A DNA stretch of 64,000 bases from Fen-1231 sp035286465 (GTDB lineage Bacteria > Gemmatimonadota > Gemmatimonadetes > Gemmatimonadales > Gemmatimonadaceae). The stretch lies in NCBI GenBank assembly GCA_035286465.1, contig DATEDF010000071.1:1-64000 (forward strand), in the 5' to 3' direction. The translations under genes and the position numbers were made by a program. This document shows, one piece after another, positions 42,765-51,343 of this stretch; within the stretch, counting starts at the first letter, position 1, and the number at the start of each line of letters is the position of its first letter. The notes below the pieces were generated by a model. It was not told the origin of the DNA. It searched no databases and saw nothing but the letters and a program-made list of their open reading frames with translations.

Positions 42765-43699
42765 TTGAGCACCTCGCGCTGCATCCACTTGAGATTGTAG
42801 AAGCGATCCTCGTCCTTGAGCTGCCCCGCCCGGTATTTCGCGCTCAGCTCCTGAATCGCGTCGTTCACGGTCTTCTTCGGCCGAAAACCCGTGGCCAGCA
42901 GTCTATCCGAGTTGATCCGGTAGGAGCGCGGGTCGTTTGACGCGCTGACGACGATCTCCGCGGGCACGTGTTTCGAGATCCTGCGGGCGATGTCCATGAT
43001 CGAGAGATTCTCAAACCCGGCGTTGTAGATACCCGTGTGCTCATGGTGCTGAAGCATGAACAGGTACACGTCGGTGATGTCGTCAATGTGGATGTTCGGC
43101 CGCGTCTGCGAGCCCCCCAGAACGGTGATCCGGCCGTTGGTCAACGCCTGCATCGTCAGCATGTTCACCGACAGGTCCAGGCGCATGCGCGGCGAGAAGC
43201 CACAGACCGTGGCCGGCCGGATGATCTGCACCGACATCTGGCCCGCGTAGCTGAGCAGCACGCGCTCCGCGACCATCTTCGTCTTGTTGTACTCCGAGAT
43301 CGGCTCGAGATCGAGATTCTCGGTCACCTGCGCCTCTTCCTTCACTCCGTACACACTGCCGGAGGACGCGTAGAGGAATTGCCGGATGCCCGCGCGGGCG
43401 GCCTTGTCCGCCAGCCGCATGGTCGCGAGCGCGCTCACCTCCCACGTGAGCTTCGGATTCAGGTCGCCGCACGGATCGTTCGCGATCGACGCGAGATGGA
43501 TGATGGCATCGACGCCTTCGAGGTCGATCGCCCCGACATCCCGCACGTCGGCCTCGATCGTCGTGAGGGCCGGATGCGCCTGGAGGAAGTTCCCAAACCA
43601 CATGATGTCCAGGCCGACCACCTCGTGACCGGCATTCAGGAGTTTCGGGACGAGCATCGTGCCCTTGTATCCGCACGCCCCCGTGACCAGCAACCTCAT
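42761..43699 (-). CDS. NAD-dependent nucleotide-sugar epimerase
   Basis: 312 residues. LLVTGACGYKGTMLVPKL is the cofactor motif (GxxGxxG kept), LASIANDP, YASSGSVYG and EYNKTKMVAERVL (Tyr-Lys pair, about 140) are standard. GRITVLGGSQTRPNIHIDDI binds the nucleotide-sugar. Similar proteins appear in heptose and deoxysugar pathways. It is encoded between the GmhA-like isomerase and the HldE-like enzyme with tight spacing, so epimerisation of an activated heptose (HldD-like role) is the likely function (inference). Confidence 0.82.
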   Translation of the reverse strand: MRLLVTGACGYKGTMLVPKLLNAGHEVVGLDIMWFGNFLQAHPALTTIEADVRDVGAIDLEGVDAIIHLASIANDPCGDLNPKLTWEVSALATMRLADKAARAGIRQFLYASSGSVYGVKEEAQVTENLDLEPISEYNKTKMVAERVLLSYAGQMSVQIIRPATVCGFSPRMRLDLSVNMLTMQALTNGRITVLGGSQTRPNIHIDDITDVYLFMLQHHEHTGIYNAGFENLSIMDIARRISKHVPAEIVVSASNDPRSYRINSDRLLATGFRPKKTVNDAIQELSAKYRAGQLKDEDRFYNLKWMQREVLK

Positions 43700-43739
43700 T
43701 CGTGCGGCCTCATGTGCATGACCGGGTTGTACGCCCTCT

Positions 43740-45272
43740 TCATTTAAGGAGCGCGTGTACGGCCTTGGTCAGACTCACGCGATTGAGCGTCGAGCGGTTA
43801 CCGAGGTCGGCCACCATCTGGGCGCCCGCCAGGTTCGCCAGCAGAGCGACGACGTCCCACGGTGCTCCGGCCGCGACCAGCGGTCCTGTCAATGCCAGCA
43901 CGGCATCGCCGGCGCCGACGCGGTCGGTCACGTGCGTTGCGAGCGCCGGCGCCTCGACGACGTCGTCGGGCAGCGTGCAGTGCACGGTACCTGACCGCCC
44001 GCGGGTGATGGTGAATTTCTCGCACCGCACTCTCGCCGCCAGGACGGCGACCAGCTCGCGCCAGCCCGCGTGCATCGCACGAGCTTCGAGATGGACCTCG
44101 TGACTTGCCATGCAGACGTAGTCGGCACGCGGGTACTTGCTGATCGTGTTGAAGCCGCGGTTACCGGCATTTGCCTGCGTGTTCACCACGAGAAAGCGTG
44201 GAGACGCCACCAGCGCATCCACCACGCCGCCGGAGATCATGCCATGGCCGTAGTCTGCCACGATGATGACATCCGCACCTGCGCATTCGCGTCGCACGGA
44301 TTCCACCACTTCCTGCTGGTCGGCGGAGGAGGAGTCATGTTCGTCCATGACGTACATCTCGAACATCCGCACGCCCGTGTACGCATCCACGAAACGCCGT
44401 TTCGCGATCGTCGGCGCGTTGTGCCGCGTCGTGAAACTCGCCTTGACCGTCGGTGCGAGGTGCTCGCGGACGAAGTCCTCACGACGATCCGTCTCTCCGA
44501 GCTGACCGACGAGGTGCACGGTGCAGCCCAGGCCGGCAACGTGGTTCGCAACCGCAAGACTGCCACCGGCGTAGCGTTCGATGGATCGGTGCCTGAAGGC
44601 GAGGATGGGATCTTTCGTGGACTTCCCCAGCCCCTCGCAGAATGAGTACTCATCCACGATGGGTTCTCCGACCACCGCCACCTTCAACTCCGACGCGCGA
44701 TCGAGCCATTCGAGCACTTCACCGGCCGTTCGCCTCCGGCGAAACTCGCCCAGCCAGCTCTCGACCTCAGGCGGAAAGACGTCAAAATGCGTGTTGATCA
44801 GGTGTGAACTCGAGAAGACGATCTCGTCGGTGAAGCGCATCTGGCCGCCGACGGCGAGCACCGCCTGCTCCTCCTCGTAGATCTTGCCCGTTGGGTCGTC
44901 ATCGCGCCGGACGTAATCGCTGCCCTTGACATAGAAATCCGGTTTCAGTGACTTGATCAACTCCGTCGCCGTCTCCGCATTGTTGATGCAGACGTAGTCA
45001 ACCGCAGTGATCGCCGCGAGAAACTCGGCACGGAGCGACTCGTTGAATGCCGGACGGCCTGGTCCCTTGTTGACGAAGCGATCGGCCGTGATCGTCACGA
45101 CGAGGACATCGGCAAGCTCACTTGCGGCCTTGAGATGTCGAACGTGACCGGGATGCAGGACGTCGAAAACACCGTGACAATGGGCGACCCGCCGGCCCGC
45201 GGCCCTGTGCTGACCCAGGGCGGTGACCAGATCCCGAAGGGAGAGGATCTTTCCCGGATTCGGACTATTCAT
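43740..45272 (-). CDS. HldE-like heptose kinase/nucleotidyltransferase with inverted domain order
   Basis: 510 residues. The N-terminal ~150 residues are a cytidylyltransferase-fold domain: HCHGVFDVLHPGHVRHL (HxGH) and FYVKGSDYV. After a linker, about 200-510 is a PfkB-type carbohydrate kinase with AGGSLAVANHVAGLG, VADYGHGMISGG and DRVGAGDAVLALTG (anion hole and catalytic Asp). In E. coli HldE the kinase comes first; here the order is reversed. The enzyme should phosphorylate heptose-7-phosphate at C1 and, after a phosphatase step, attach ADP or another nucleotide. Confidence 0.85.
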   Translation of the reverse strand: MNSPNPGKILSLRDLVTALGQHRAAGRRVAHCHGVFDVLHPGHVRHLKAASELADVLVVTITADRFVNKGPGRPAFNESLRAEFLAAITAVDYVCINNAETATELIKSLKPDFYVKGSDYVRRDDDPTGKIYEEEQAVLAVGGQMRFTDEIVFSSSHLINTHFDVFPPEVESWLGEFRRRRTAGEVLEWLDRASELKVAVVGEPIVDEYSFCEGLGKSTKDPILAFRHRSIERYAGGSLAVANHVAGLGCTVHLVGQLGETDRREDFVREHLAPTVKASFTTRHNAPTIAKRRFVDAYTGVRMFEMYVMDEHDSSSADQQEVVESVRRECAGADVIIVADYGHGMISGGVVDALVASPRFLVVNTQANAGNRGFNTISKYPRADYVCMASHEVHLEARAMHAGWRELVAVLAARVRCEKFTITRGRSGTVHCTLPDDVVEAPALATHVTDRVGAGDAVLALTGPLVAAGAPWDVVALLANLAGAQMVADLGNRSTLNRVSLTKAVHALLK

Positions 45273-45314
45273 GGCGGACCTGTGCGTCGTCCCGGATGAC
45301 GCCGAACTCGCGCC

Positions 45315-47105
45315 TCATGTCTGAACCTCGGTAACCGACCTTCCCGCGTGATGCCTCGCGTCGGGACCGCTCTCCTGGGTGACTCTGCCGTGCTCCAACC
45401 GGTAGAGCCGGCCGCACTCCGCGACCGTGGAGAGCCGGTGCGCCACGATCAGGATGGTCTTGGTCCCTTGCAGGGCCGTCACCGCCTTCATCACGTCGCG
45501 CTCGGTAGCGCCGTCGAGCGAACTGGTCGCCTCATCCAGGACCAGCACGGCAGGGTCGTGATAGAGCGCCCGGGCAATCCCGATGCGCTGGCGCTGTCCG
45601 CCGGAGAGTCGGATGCCGCGCTCGCCGACCAAGGTCTCCAGCCCGTCGGGGAGACTTGCGACGAATTCCTCGAGTTGTGCCGCCGTGATGGCGCGCTTGA
45701 CCGCCGCATCGTCGATCTGAGCATCGGAAAGGCCGAAGGCGACATTGCGCCTGAGCGTATCGTCCGTCAGGTAAATGGATTGCGGAACGTAGCCGATCTG
45801 GTCCTGCCAGGCGCGCGGATTCCGGTGAATGTCCTGCCCATCCACCTCGACCCGGCCGCCGCCCGGCGTGAGCAGTCCAAGGATCACGTCCACAAGCGTG
45901 CTTTTCCCCGAGCCGCTGGGGCCGGTGAAGCCGACCGATTCGCCTTTCCTGACGCGGATGGAAAGGCCGTTCAGCGCGGGGGCTGCGGCGCCGGGGTAGC
46001 TGTACACGATGTCGGAGAGGCGAATGTCGGTTTGAAACGCGGTTCGATCTGCCGGGGCGAACGGCTGCGACCCTTGTGAGCTCAGTTCAGGCTCGCCGAG
46101 CCCGAGTTCGTCGTGAAGAGTGTCGATGACCGGCAGGCAGTATCGCAGGGACTGTACGGCGACCAACAATCGGTTCATCGACGGTATCAGCCTGAAGGCC
46201 GCGGCGGCAAAGAGCCCCAGTGTCGGCACGATGGCGGCCATGTTTCGTCCCAGGGCCAGCATACTCAGGACGAGCGTGGCCAAGCCCGCCACCGCGAGCA
46301 GCTCCAGCCACAAGCGCGGGAGTTGCTGGATCGTGACTTGCCGGCGACCCACCCGCGCACTCGCGATGTTGTGCAAGTCGTACCGCTCCAGGAAGTCCTT
46401 CTCCCGGCCGAGCAACTTCACTTCCTTCGCGCCGCCGAGCCCCTGCTGGAGGTGGAGGATCCGCAATCCCTGGTGAAGCTGCCGCTCCAACCCCCAGCGA
46501 GCGATCCAGGCACCCGTGACGCCGTGGAACACCCACGCGGCAGCGCCGACGACCAGCACTACGATCAGCGCGCCCAGGGGCTCGACTATCAACAGCAACG
46601 TGCACAGGCTCAGCACCACCAGCCCCTCGGCCATCACGACCATCGCGGGCAAGATGACGTTGAACGTGAACTGGTCTACTTCAAAGAGAGCGTTCTGAAT
46701 CAGTTGGGCTGAGTTGCGCTGCAGGTGAAAGGTGTAGGGCTGGCGCAGGTATATCGCGAACAGACGCTGCGAGAGGCGCACCTGTCCGTCAAACGCGAAA
46801 CGCGCCTGCCGCCAACCGAGAAAGGCCAGGTACAGCGCCTTGATGAGGTACACGGCCACGAGCGCAAGCATGCCGCCGGCGACGATCTGGCTTTGCGTCG
46901 GCGTCCCGAACACCGCGATCACGGACTGCATCGTGGGGAGACGCGCAGCCACGTCCTCTTGCGTCAGCAACGTCATGGCGGGAATCACGAGGCCGATCCC
47001 GAGAGTCTCCAGCACCATGCCGATGAGCATCAATCCCAGCAGCACCGCAGCCGACCTGCGCTCGGCAACGGTGAGCAGTGAGTAGATCTTCCTCGCGGTT
47101 TTCAC
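45315..47105 (-). CDS. ABC transporter, fused permease/ATPase, PglK/MsbA-like flippase
   Basis: 596 residues from GTG 47105 (GTGA overlap). Six transmembrane helices occupy about 20-320. The ATPase has GPSGSGKSTLVDVIL (Walker A, near 385), GYVPQSIYL (Q-loop), IRLSGGQRQRIGIARAL (signature) and VLVLDEATSSLD (Walker B). Half-transporters of this type dimerise; PglK flips lipid-linked oligosaccharide and MsbA flips lipid A. In this locus, without a Wzx-like gene, it is the likely exporter of the lipid-linked repeat unit. Confidence 0.85.
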   Translation of the reverse strand: MKTARKIYSLLTVAERRSAAVLLGLMLIGMVLETLGIGLVIPAMTLLTQEDVAARLPTMQSVIAVFGTPTQSQIVAGGMLALVAVYLIKALYLAFLGWRQARFAFDGQVRLSQRLFAIYLRQPYTFHLQRNSAQLIQNALFEVDQFTFNVILPAMVVMAEGLVVLSLCTLLLIVEPLGALIVVLVVGAAAWVFHGVTGAWIARWGLERQLHQGLRILHLQQGLGGAKEVKLLGREKDFLERYDLHNIASARVGRRQVTIQQLPRLWLELLAVAGLATLVLSMLALGRNMAAIVPTLGLFAAAAFRLIPSMNRLLVAVQSLRYCLPVIDTLHDELGLGEPELSSQGSQPFAPADRTAFQTDIRLSDIVYSYPGAAAPALNGLSIRVRKGESVGFTGPSGSGKSTLVDVILGLLTPGGGRVEVDGQDIHRNPRAWQDQIGYVPQSIYLTDDTLRRNVAFGLSDAQIDDAAVKRAITAAQLEEFVASLPDGLETLVGERGIRLSGGQRQRIGIARALYHDPAVLVLDEATSSLDGATERDVMKAVTALQGTKTILIVAHRLSTVAECGRLYRLEHGRVTQESGPDARHHAGRSVTEVQT

Positions 47106-48112
47106 GCGTCGTAATACGTGCGATACCACTCCACGAACCGCCGGACGCCGACCTCGATGGGAGTGGCAGGCCGGTACCCCACCGCCTGGTCAAGGGCGTC
47201 CACATCGGCCCAGGTCTCGGGAACGTCCCCGGGCTGCATCGGCAGCAACTCGCGCTCCGACTTTCGGCCAAGGCACTCTTCCAGCACGTGGATGTACCGC
47301 AGGAGATCCGTCGGCCGGCTGTTCCCGATGTTGAACAGCCGCCAAGGCGCGGCGCTCGTGGAGGGATCGGGCGCGTCACCTCGCCAGGCCGGACTTGCCG
47401 TGGCCGGCTGGTCGGCGACGCGAACGACTCCCTCGACGATGTCGTCCACGTAGGTGAAGTCGCGCCGCATGAGTCCCCTGTTGAACAACTGGATCGGCCG
47501 TCCCTCGAGCATGGCCTTCGTGAACACAAAGAGCGCCATGTCAGGGCGACCCCAGGGACCATACACGGTGAAGAACCGGAGCCCGGTCGTCGGGATGCCG
47601 AACAGATGGCTGTACGAGTGCGCCATCAACTCGTTCGCCTTCTTGGTGGCGGCGTAGAGCGTGATCGGATGGTTGGCGCTCTGCCGCTCCGAGAAGGGCA
47701 TCTGCGTGTTTGCGCCGTACACGCTGCTCGTGGACGCATAGACGAGGTGCCGCACGCCGTGCTGCCGGCATCCCTCGAGGACGTGAAGAAACCCCGTCAG
47801 GTTGGAGTGGACATAGGCGTGCGGATTCGTGAGTGAGTAGCGCACGCCCGCCTGCGCGGCCAGATGGATGATCGTGTCGGGCCGCTGGCCCGCGAAGAAC
47901 CGCTCCACCCCTTCGCGGTCTCCGAGATCGAGCCGGTGAAAGGTGAAACCGGGCTGCGCCTCCAGCCGCGCCAACCGGGCTCGCTTCAATCGGACGTCGT
48001 AGTACTCGCTGAGATTGTCGAGCCCGATGACCTCGTCGCCCCGGCCCAGCAATCGCACCGCCGTGTGGTAGCCGATGAAGCCCGCGGCGCCGGTCACGAG
48101 AACTCTTCCCAC
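47102..48112 (-). CDS. UDP-glucuronate 4-epimerase family protein
   Basis: 336 residues. VLVTGAAGFIGYHTAV is the NAD motif, LDNLSEYYDVRLKRAR and AAQAGVRYSLTNPHAYV are characteristic of UDP-glucuronate epimerases, YAATKKANE holds Tyr-Lys (about 160), and FFTVYGPWGRPDMALF with RDFTYVDDIVEGV is the substrate region. It converts UDP-glucuronic to UDP-galacturonic acid, implying an acidic sugar in the polymer. GTG 48112 overlaps the tyrosine-kinase stop by one base. Confidence 0.9.
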   Translation of the reverse strand: MGRVLVTGAAGFIGYHTAVRLLGRGDEVIGLDNLSEYYDVRLKRARLARLEAQPGFTFHRLDLGDREGVERFFAGQRPDTIIHLAAQAGVRYSLTNPHAYVHSNLTGFLHVLEGCRQHGVRHLVYASTSSVYGANTQMPFSERQSANHPITLYAATKKANELMAHSYSHLFGIPTTGLRFFTVYGPWGRPDMALFVFTKAMLEGRPIQLFNRGLMRRDFTYVDDIVEGVVRVADQPATASPAWRGDAPDPSTSAAPWRLFNIGNSRPTDLLRYIHVLEECLGRKSERELLPMQPGDVPETWADVDALDQAVGYRPATPIEVGVRRFVEWYRTYYDA

Positions 48113-50463
48113 TACCCCTCGCGACCGAACAGCACCGCAATCCGCCGGCGCATCGCCGACATCCGGCCAGGCATCTCGGCGTCGTGGTACGCGTATGAAT
48201 AGAAGTATCCATACTGGTACCCGTAGCCCCGAGTGCGCACGGGCGCGAGGTTGATCACCGCGCCGAGCACGTTGGCTCCTGCGCGCCGCAACTGTTCTAC
48301 CGCATGAGAAAGCGCCGTCTGATCGGTCTTCTCGCAGCGCACCACGACGACCATGCCGTCCATCAGGGGTGCGAGCAGGGACGGATCGGTGACGGCAAGC
48401 ACCGGCGGCGTGTCCACCACCACCATATCGTAGCCTGACCGCAGCTCAGCAAGCATCGCCGGAAAGGCCTCGCTGCCGATCAGCGCCGTGGGGCTCGGGG
48501 CCCTGGAGCCACAACAGACGACGAACTCCTTCTTCTCCGCCAGCGCGTGGACCGCTTCGACCACGCTCACGTTGCCCACGAGAATGTCGGTCACGCCCGG
48601 TGCGCGCGGAATCTCCAGGTTCTTATGGAGCGAGGGCCGGCGAAGGTCGAGGTCCACGAGCACCACTCGCTTTCCGTGACTCGCCAGAGTCGCCGCGAGG
48701 TGCTGGGCGGTGAAGCTCTTCCCCTCCCGGGGTACGGCGCTGGTGATCGCGATTACCTGACACGGTTTCGTGCGGGCGAACTGCAGATTCGTGCGGAGGC
48801 CGTCGAATGCGTCGCGCGAAACGGCGTCTCGATCGTGGATGTGCCTGAGGTCCGGCACCGTCGCCAGCGCCGGCAACCCGGTGATGCGCTTGACGTCGGC
48901 GGACGACCGCACGCTGCGATCCAGGGACTCGAGCAACACCGCGAGGCTGATGGCCAGAAAAAGGCCGCCGAGCAGGGCGAGCAGGACGTTGCGCGCGAGG
49001 TGCGCCGGATCCGCCCGCTGTGGGACATCGGCGTGGTCAATGACCGTGACGTTCCCCGCCTCGACCGCCTCCACGATCAGCGCCTCGTAGTGCTTCGCCG
49101 CCAGCATGTCGAACGTGCGCTGCACGGCGTCCACCCGTTGCTGCAGCGCCTTGAACTCGCCCGCCCGGGCCGGAATCGTGCCGACCTTCTGCGTCAGATC
49201 CGCGACGTGGTCGTCGGCCGCTCCACGCTTCTCCCTGAGCAGCCGGAGCGTCTCAGCGGCCGCTCCGCGCATCTCCGCCCGCGTGCCGGTGATGAGCGAG
49301 TCGAGCGCCTCGATGTTGCCGCCCTGCCCCGTGAGACCGAACCGGCCCGCCGTGAGCCGGGCCTTCTCCGTCTCCAGGTCGCGAAGCCGCCGGTACTGGT
49401 CTTCGGCGCCCGGCACGAGGTCGCGACTGATCGTCAGGAGCCGCTGCAATCCGTCATCGGTCGCGCCGGCGGTCTGGAGCGTCGAGAGCAGACTCTGGAT
49501 GAGCCCTTCCTGGAAGCGCAACGTGCGGACGTCGGATTCCGCCTGCATGAGCGCACCCGCGAGCGCCTGACCTTCCACCTCCGGGTCGAGGGTGCGCGAC
49601 TGCTTCTGGTACGTCGCGAGATTCGTCTGCGCGAGCGAAAGCGACTCGGCGACCGTGGCGAGCTGCTTTGAAATGAACTGCCGCCTGCGAATCGCCTCCT
49701 GTCTGTTGCGCACGGCTGCCGCCCGGATGAACACGTCGGTGATCGCGTTCACCACTCGCGAGGCCATCAAGGGATCCGGGTCGCGAAAGCTGAGACGGAA
49801 CAACGTCGTCGCCCGAATCGGCTCGGTCCTGATGGCCGTAGTGAGGTCGGAGATCGCGCTTTCGCGGTCAACGATGCCCACCTTGAGCGGGAGATGACTC
49901 CCTCCGTCCGCCGTCAAGCGGATTCGTACGCCCTCGAAATCCAGCGGTCCGGGGAGCGGCGCCGCCGCGACGAGCTGACCCGAGGCCTGGCGCAGCTCGA
50001 CCGTGTCACCCTCACGACTCAGCAGCCACGTTCCGGAGTTCGCCGACGGCGCAAGCCGCAACTCCTCGAAGATCTCCGTGCGTCTGCCTCCCCGGCCTGG
50101 CAGTTCCGCGCGCAGACCCAGAGAGTCAACGACCGCGCCCAGAACGGCGCGACTCCGCAGAATCTCGATCTCCGAGAGCACCGCCTGCGAGAGCGAGGGG
50201 TCGGGACGGTCGGGACTGATCGTCTCCAGCGGAGAGCGACGCTCCTCCCGCTGCAGCATCGCGGTCGCCGTGTAGCGCTCCGGCCGGCGAGACTGTACGA
50301 GCCAGACGCCGCCGGCGACGAGGCCGGGCAGGAGCAGCAGGAGCCACCAGCGCCGTACGAACAGCGCGGCGTAATCCACCTGGTGCGCGTGCGGCGAGCC
50401 GGTGGCGTTCGGCGGGCTCGGCCCATCGCCGTCGCGCGAAGCGTGCAGAGGATCAGCCATCAT
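48112..50463 (-). CDS. Wzc-type polysaccharide co-polymerase/tyrosine autokinase
   Basis: 783 residues. A Wzz-like domain is bounded by two transmembrane segments (about 32-52 and 488-510), with a long periplasmic coiled-coil region between. The cytoplasmic BY-kinase has VIAITSAVPREGKSFTAQ (Walker A, near 580), VVLVDLDLRRPSL (Walker A') and DMVVVDTPPVLAV (Walker B). The C-terminus carries a Tyr cluster (GYGYQYGYFYSYAYHD), the usual autophosphorylation tail. Cycles of phosphorylation regulate chain length in Wzy systems. It follows the Wza-like gene by 57 bases. Confidence 0.92.
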   Translation of the reverse strand: MMADPLHASRDGDGPSPPNATGSPHAHQVDYAALFVRRWWLLLLLPGLVAGGVWLVQSRRPERYTATAMLQREERRSPLETISPDRPDPSLSQAVLSEIEILRSRAVLGAVVDSLGLRAELPGRGGRRTEIFEELRLAPSANSGTWLLSREGDTVELRQASGQLVAAAPLPGPLDFEGVRIRLTADGGSHLPLKVGIVDRESAISDLTTAIRTEPIRATTLFRLSFRDPDPLMASRVVNAITDVFIRAAAVRNRQEAIRRRQFISKQLATVAESLSLAQTNLATYQKQSRTLDPEVEGQALAGALMQAESDVRTLRFQEGLIQSLLSTLQTAGATDDGLQRLLTISRDLVPGAEDQYRRLRDLETEKARLTAGRFGLTGQGGNIEALDSLITGTRAEMRGAAAETLRLLREKRGAADDHVADLTQKVGTIPARAGEFKALQQRVDAVQRTFDMLAAKHYEALIVEAVEAGNVTVIDHADVPQRADPAHLARNVLLALLGGLFLAISLAVLLESLDRSVRSSADVKRITGLPALATVPDLRHIHDRDAVSRDAFDGLRTNLQFARTKPCQVIAITSAVPREGKSFTAQHLAATLASHGKRVVLVDLDLRRPSLHKNLEIPRAPGVTDILVGNVSVVEAVHALAEKKEFVVCCGSRAPSPTALIGSEAFPAMLAELRSGYDMVVVDTPPVLAVTDPSLLAPLMDGMVVVVRCEKTDQTALSHAVEQLRRAGANVLGAVINLAPVRTRGYGYQYGYFYSYAYHDAEMPGRMSAMRRRIAVLFGREG

Positions 50464-50520
50464 TCGTCAACGGGAAGCTGCGTGAGCGTCGGGGCATCGG
50501 ACGGCGCCTTGTCGCCTGCT

Positions 50521-51159
50521 TCACCGACGAGCCTGAAGGGCGAGGCTCGCCATGATCGCCACGAACTGCGCCACGCCGAGGGCCGTGATCCAGTTCCAGC
50601 CGCGTCGCTGGGGAACGATCACCTTGTCGCCGGAGCGCACTTCCACGCTGAGCGACGACGCGAGCGCCAGGTCGCTGGCGACCGTGTTGATCAGCAGCTC
50701 CCGTCCATCGCGCACCACCGTGACCCGGTCGCGCGCCGCGCGGTCGGTGAAGCCGCCGGCCAATGAGATGATGTCGAACCAGGTCATAGTCGGCTCTGCG
50801 GCGTACAGCCCCGGCCGCTGCACCTGACCGAGCACGCCGACCCGGAAGATCGGCGAAACATGAACGATCGCGGACTTGCGCACCCGGCCATAGAGTTCCC
50901 GCAGCATCGTTTGAATGTCGCGGATGTCCTTGCCGGCAATCAACACGTCTCCGAGCTCGGGGAGTACCACGACCCCGTTGTCCTCGACCGTGAACTGGCC
51001 GCTGAGAACGGAGTCCGGCCACACGCGCACCTTGAGAACGTCCCCCGCGCGGAGCGTTATGGGCGGACGGGAGACGGGAGTGGACTGCGGATTCTGCGCC
51101 AGTGCCACGGCGGGCACAACGAGTGCCGCGAACGTACCCAGAAACGCCCTCAAAACCAT
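50521..51159 (-). CDS. Wza-like polysaccharide export protein
   Basis: 212 residues from ATG 51159, with AAGG about 9 bases upstream. A signal peptide (LRAFLGTFAALVVPAVALAQ) is followed by the Poly_export domain (LRAGDVLKVRVWPDS, VVLPELGDVLIAGKDIRD) and one SLBB-like unit (VGVLGQVQRPGLYAAEPTMTWFDII). The C-terminal helix (WNWITALGVAQFVAIMAS) could be membrane-embedded. It is shorter than E. coli Wza and lacks an obvious lipobox cysteine, so it may need another outer-membrane partner. This is the first gene of the minus-strand locus. Confidence 0.85.
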   Translation of the reverse strand: MVLRAFLGTFAALVVPAVALAQNPQSTPVSRPPITLRAGDVLKVRVWPDSVLSGQFTVEDNGVVVLPELGDVLIAGKDIRDIQTMLRELYGRVRKSAIVHVSPIFRVGVLGQVQRPGLYAAEPTMTWFDIISLAGGFTDRAARDRVTVVRDGRELLINTVASDLALASSLSVEVRSGDKVIVPQRRGWNWITALGVAQFVAIMASLALQARR

Positions 51160-51343
51160 CGCGAGTCGCCTTGCCAGAAGTCGAGATCCGTCGGGCGGAC
51201 AAAGTTGCCGCGTTGTCGTAGCAAGTGCAACGTGACCCATCTCGCGCAACCCGCAATGAGCCAGACAGTTACACTATGTCAACCGGCTGGGTAGTATAGT
51301 AAGCGGACTCGACAACACCCGCAGCCGGTCGCCCACATCGCGA
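51160..51343. promoter_or_regulatory. divergent promoter region of the polysaccharide locus
   Basis: On the minus strand TTGACA (51282-51277) is a consensus -35, though its -10 (TCATTG at 17 bp) is weak. On the plus strand TATAGT (51295-51300) is a good -10 about 45 bases before ATG 51344, with no clear -35. No strong palindrome or repeat is present. Confidence 0.4.
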
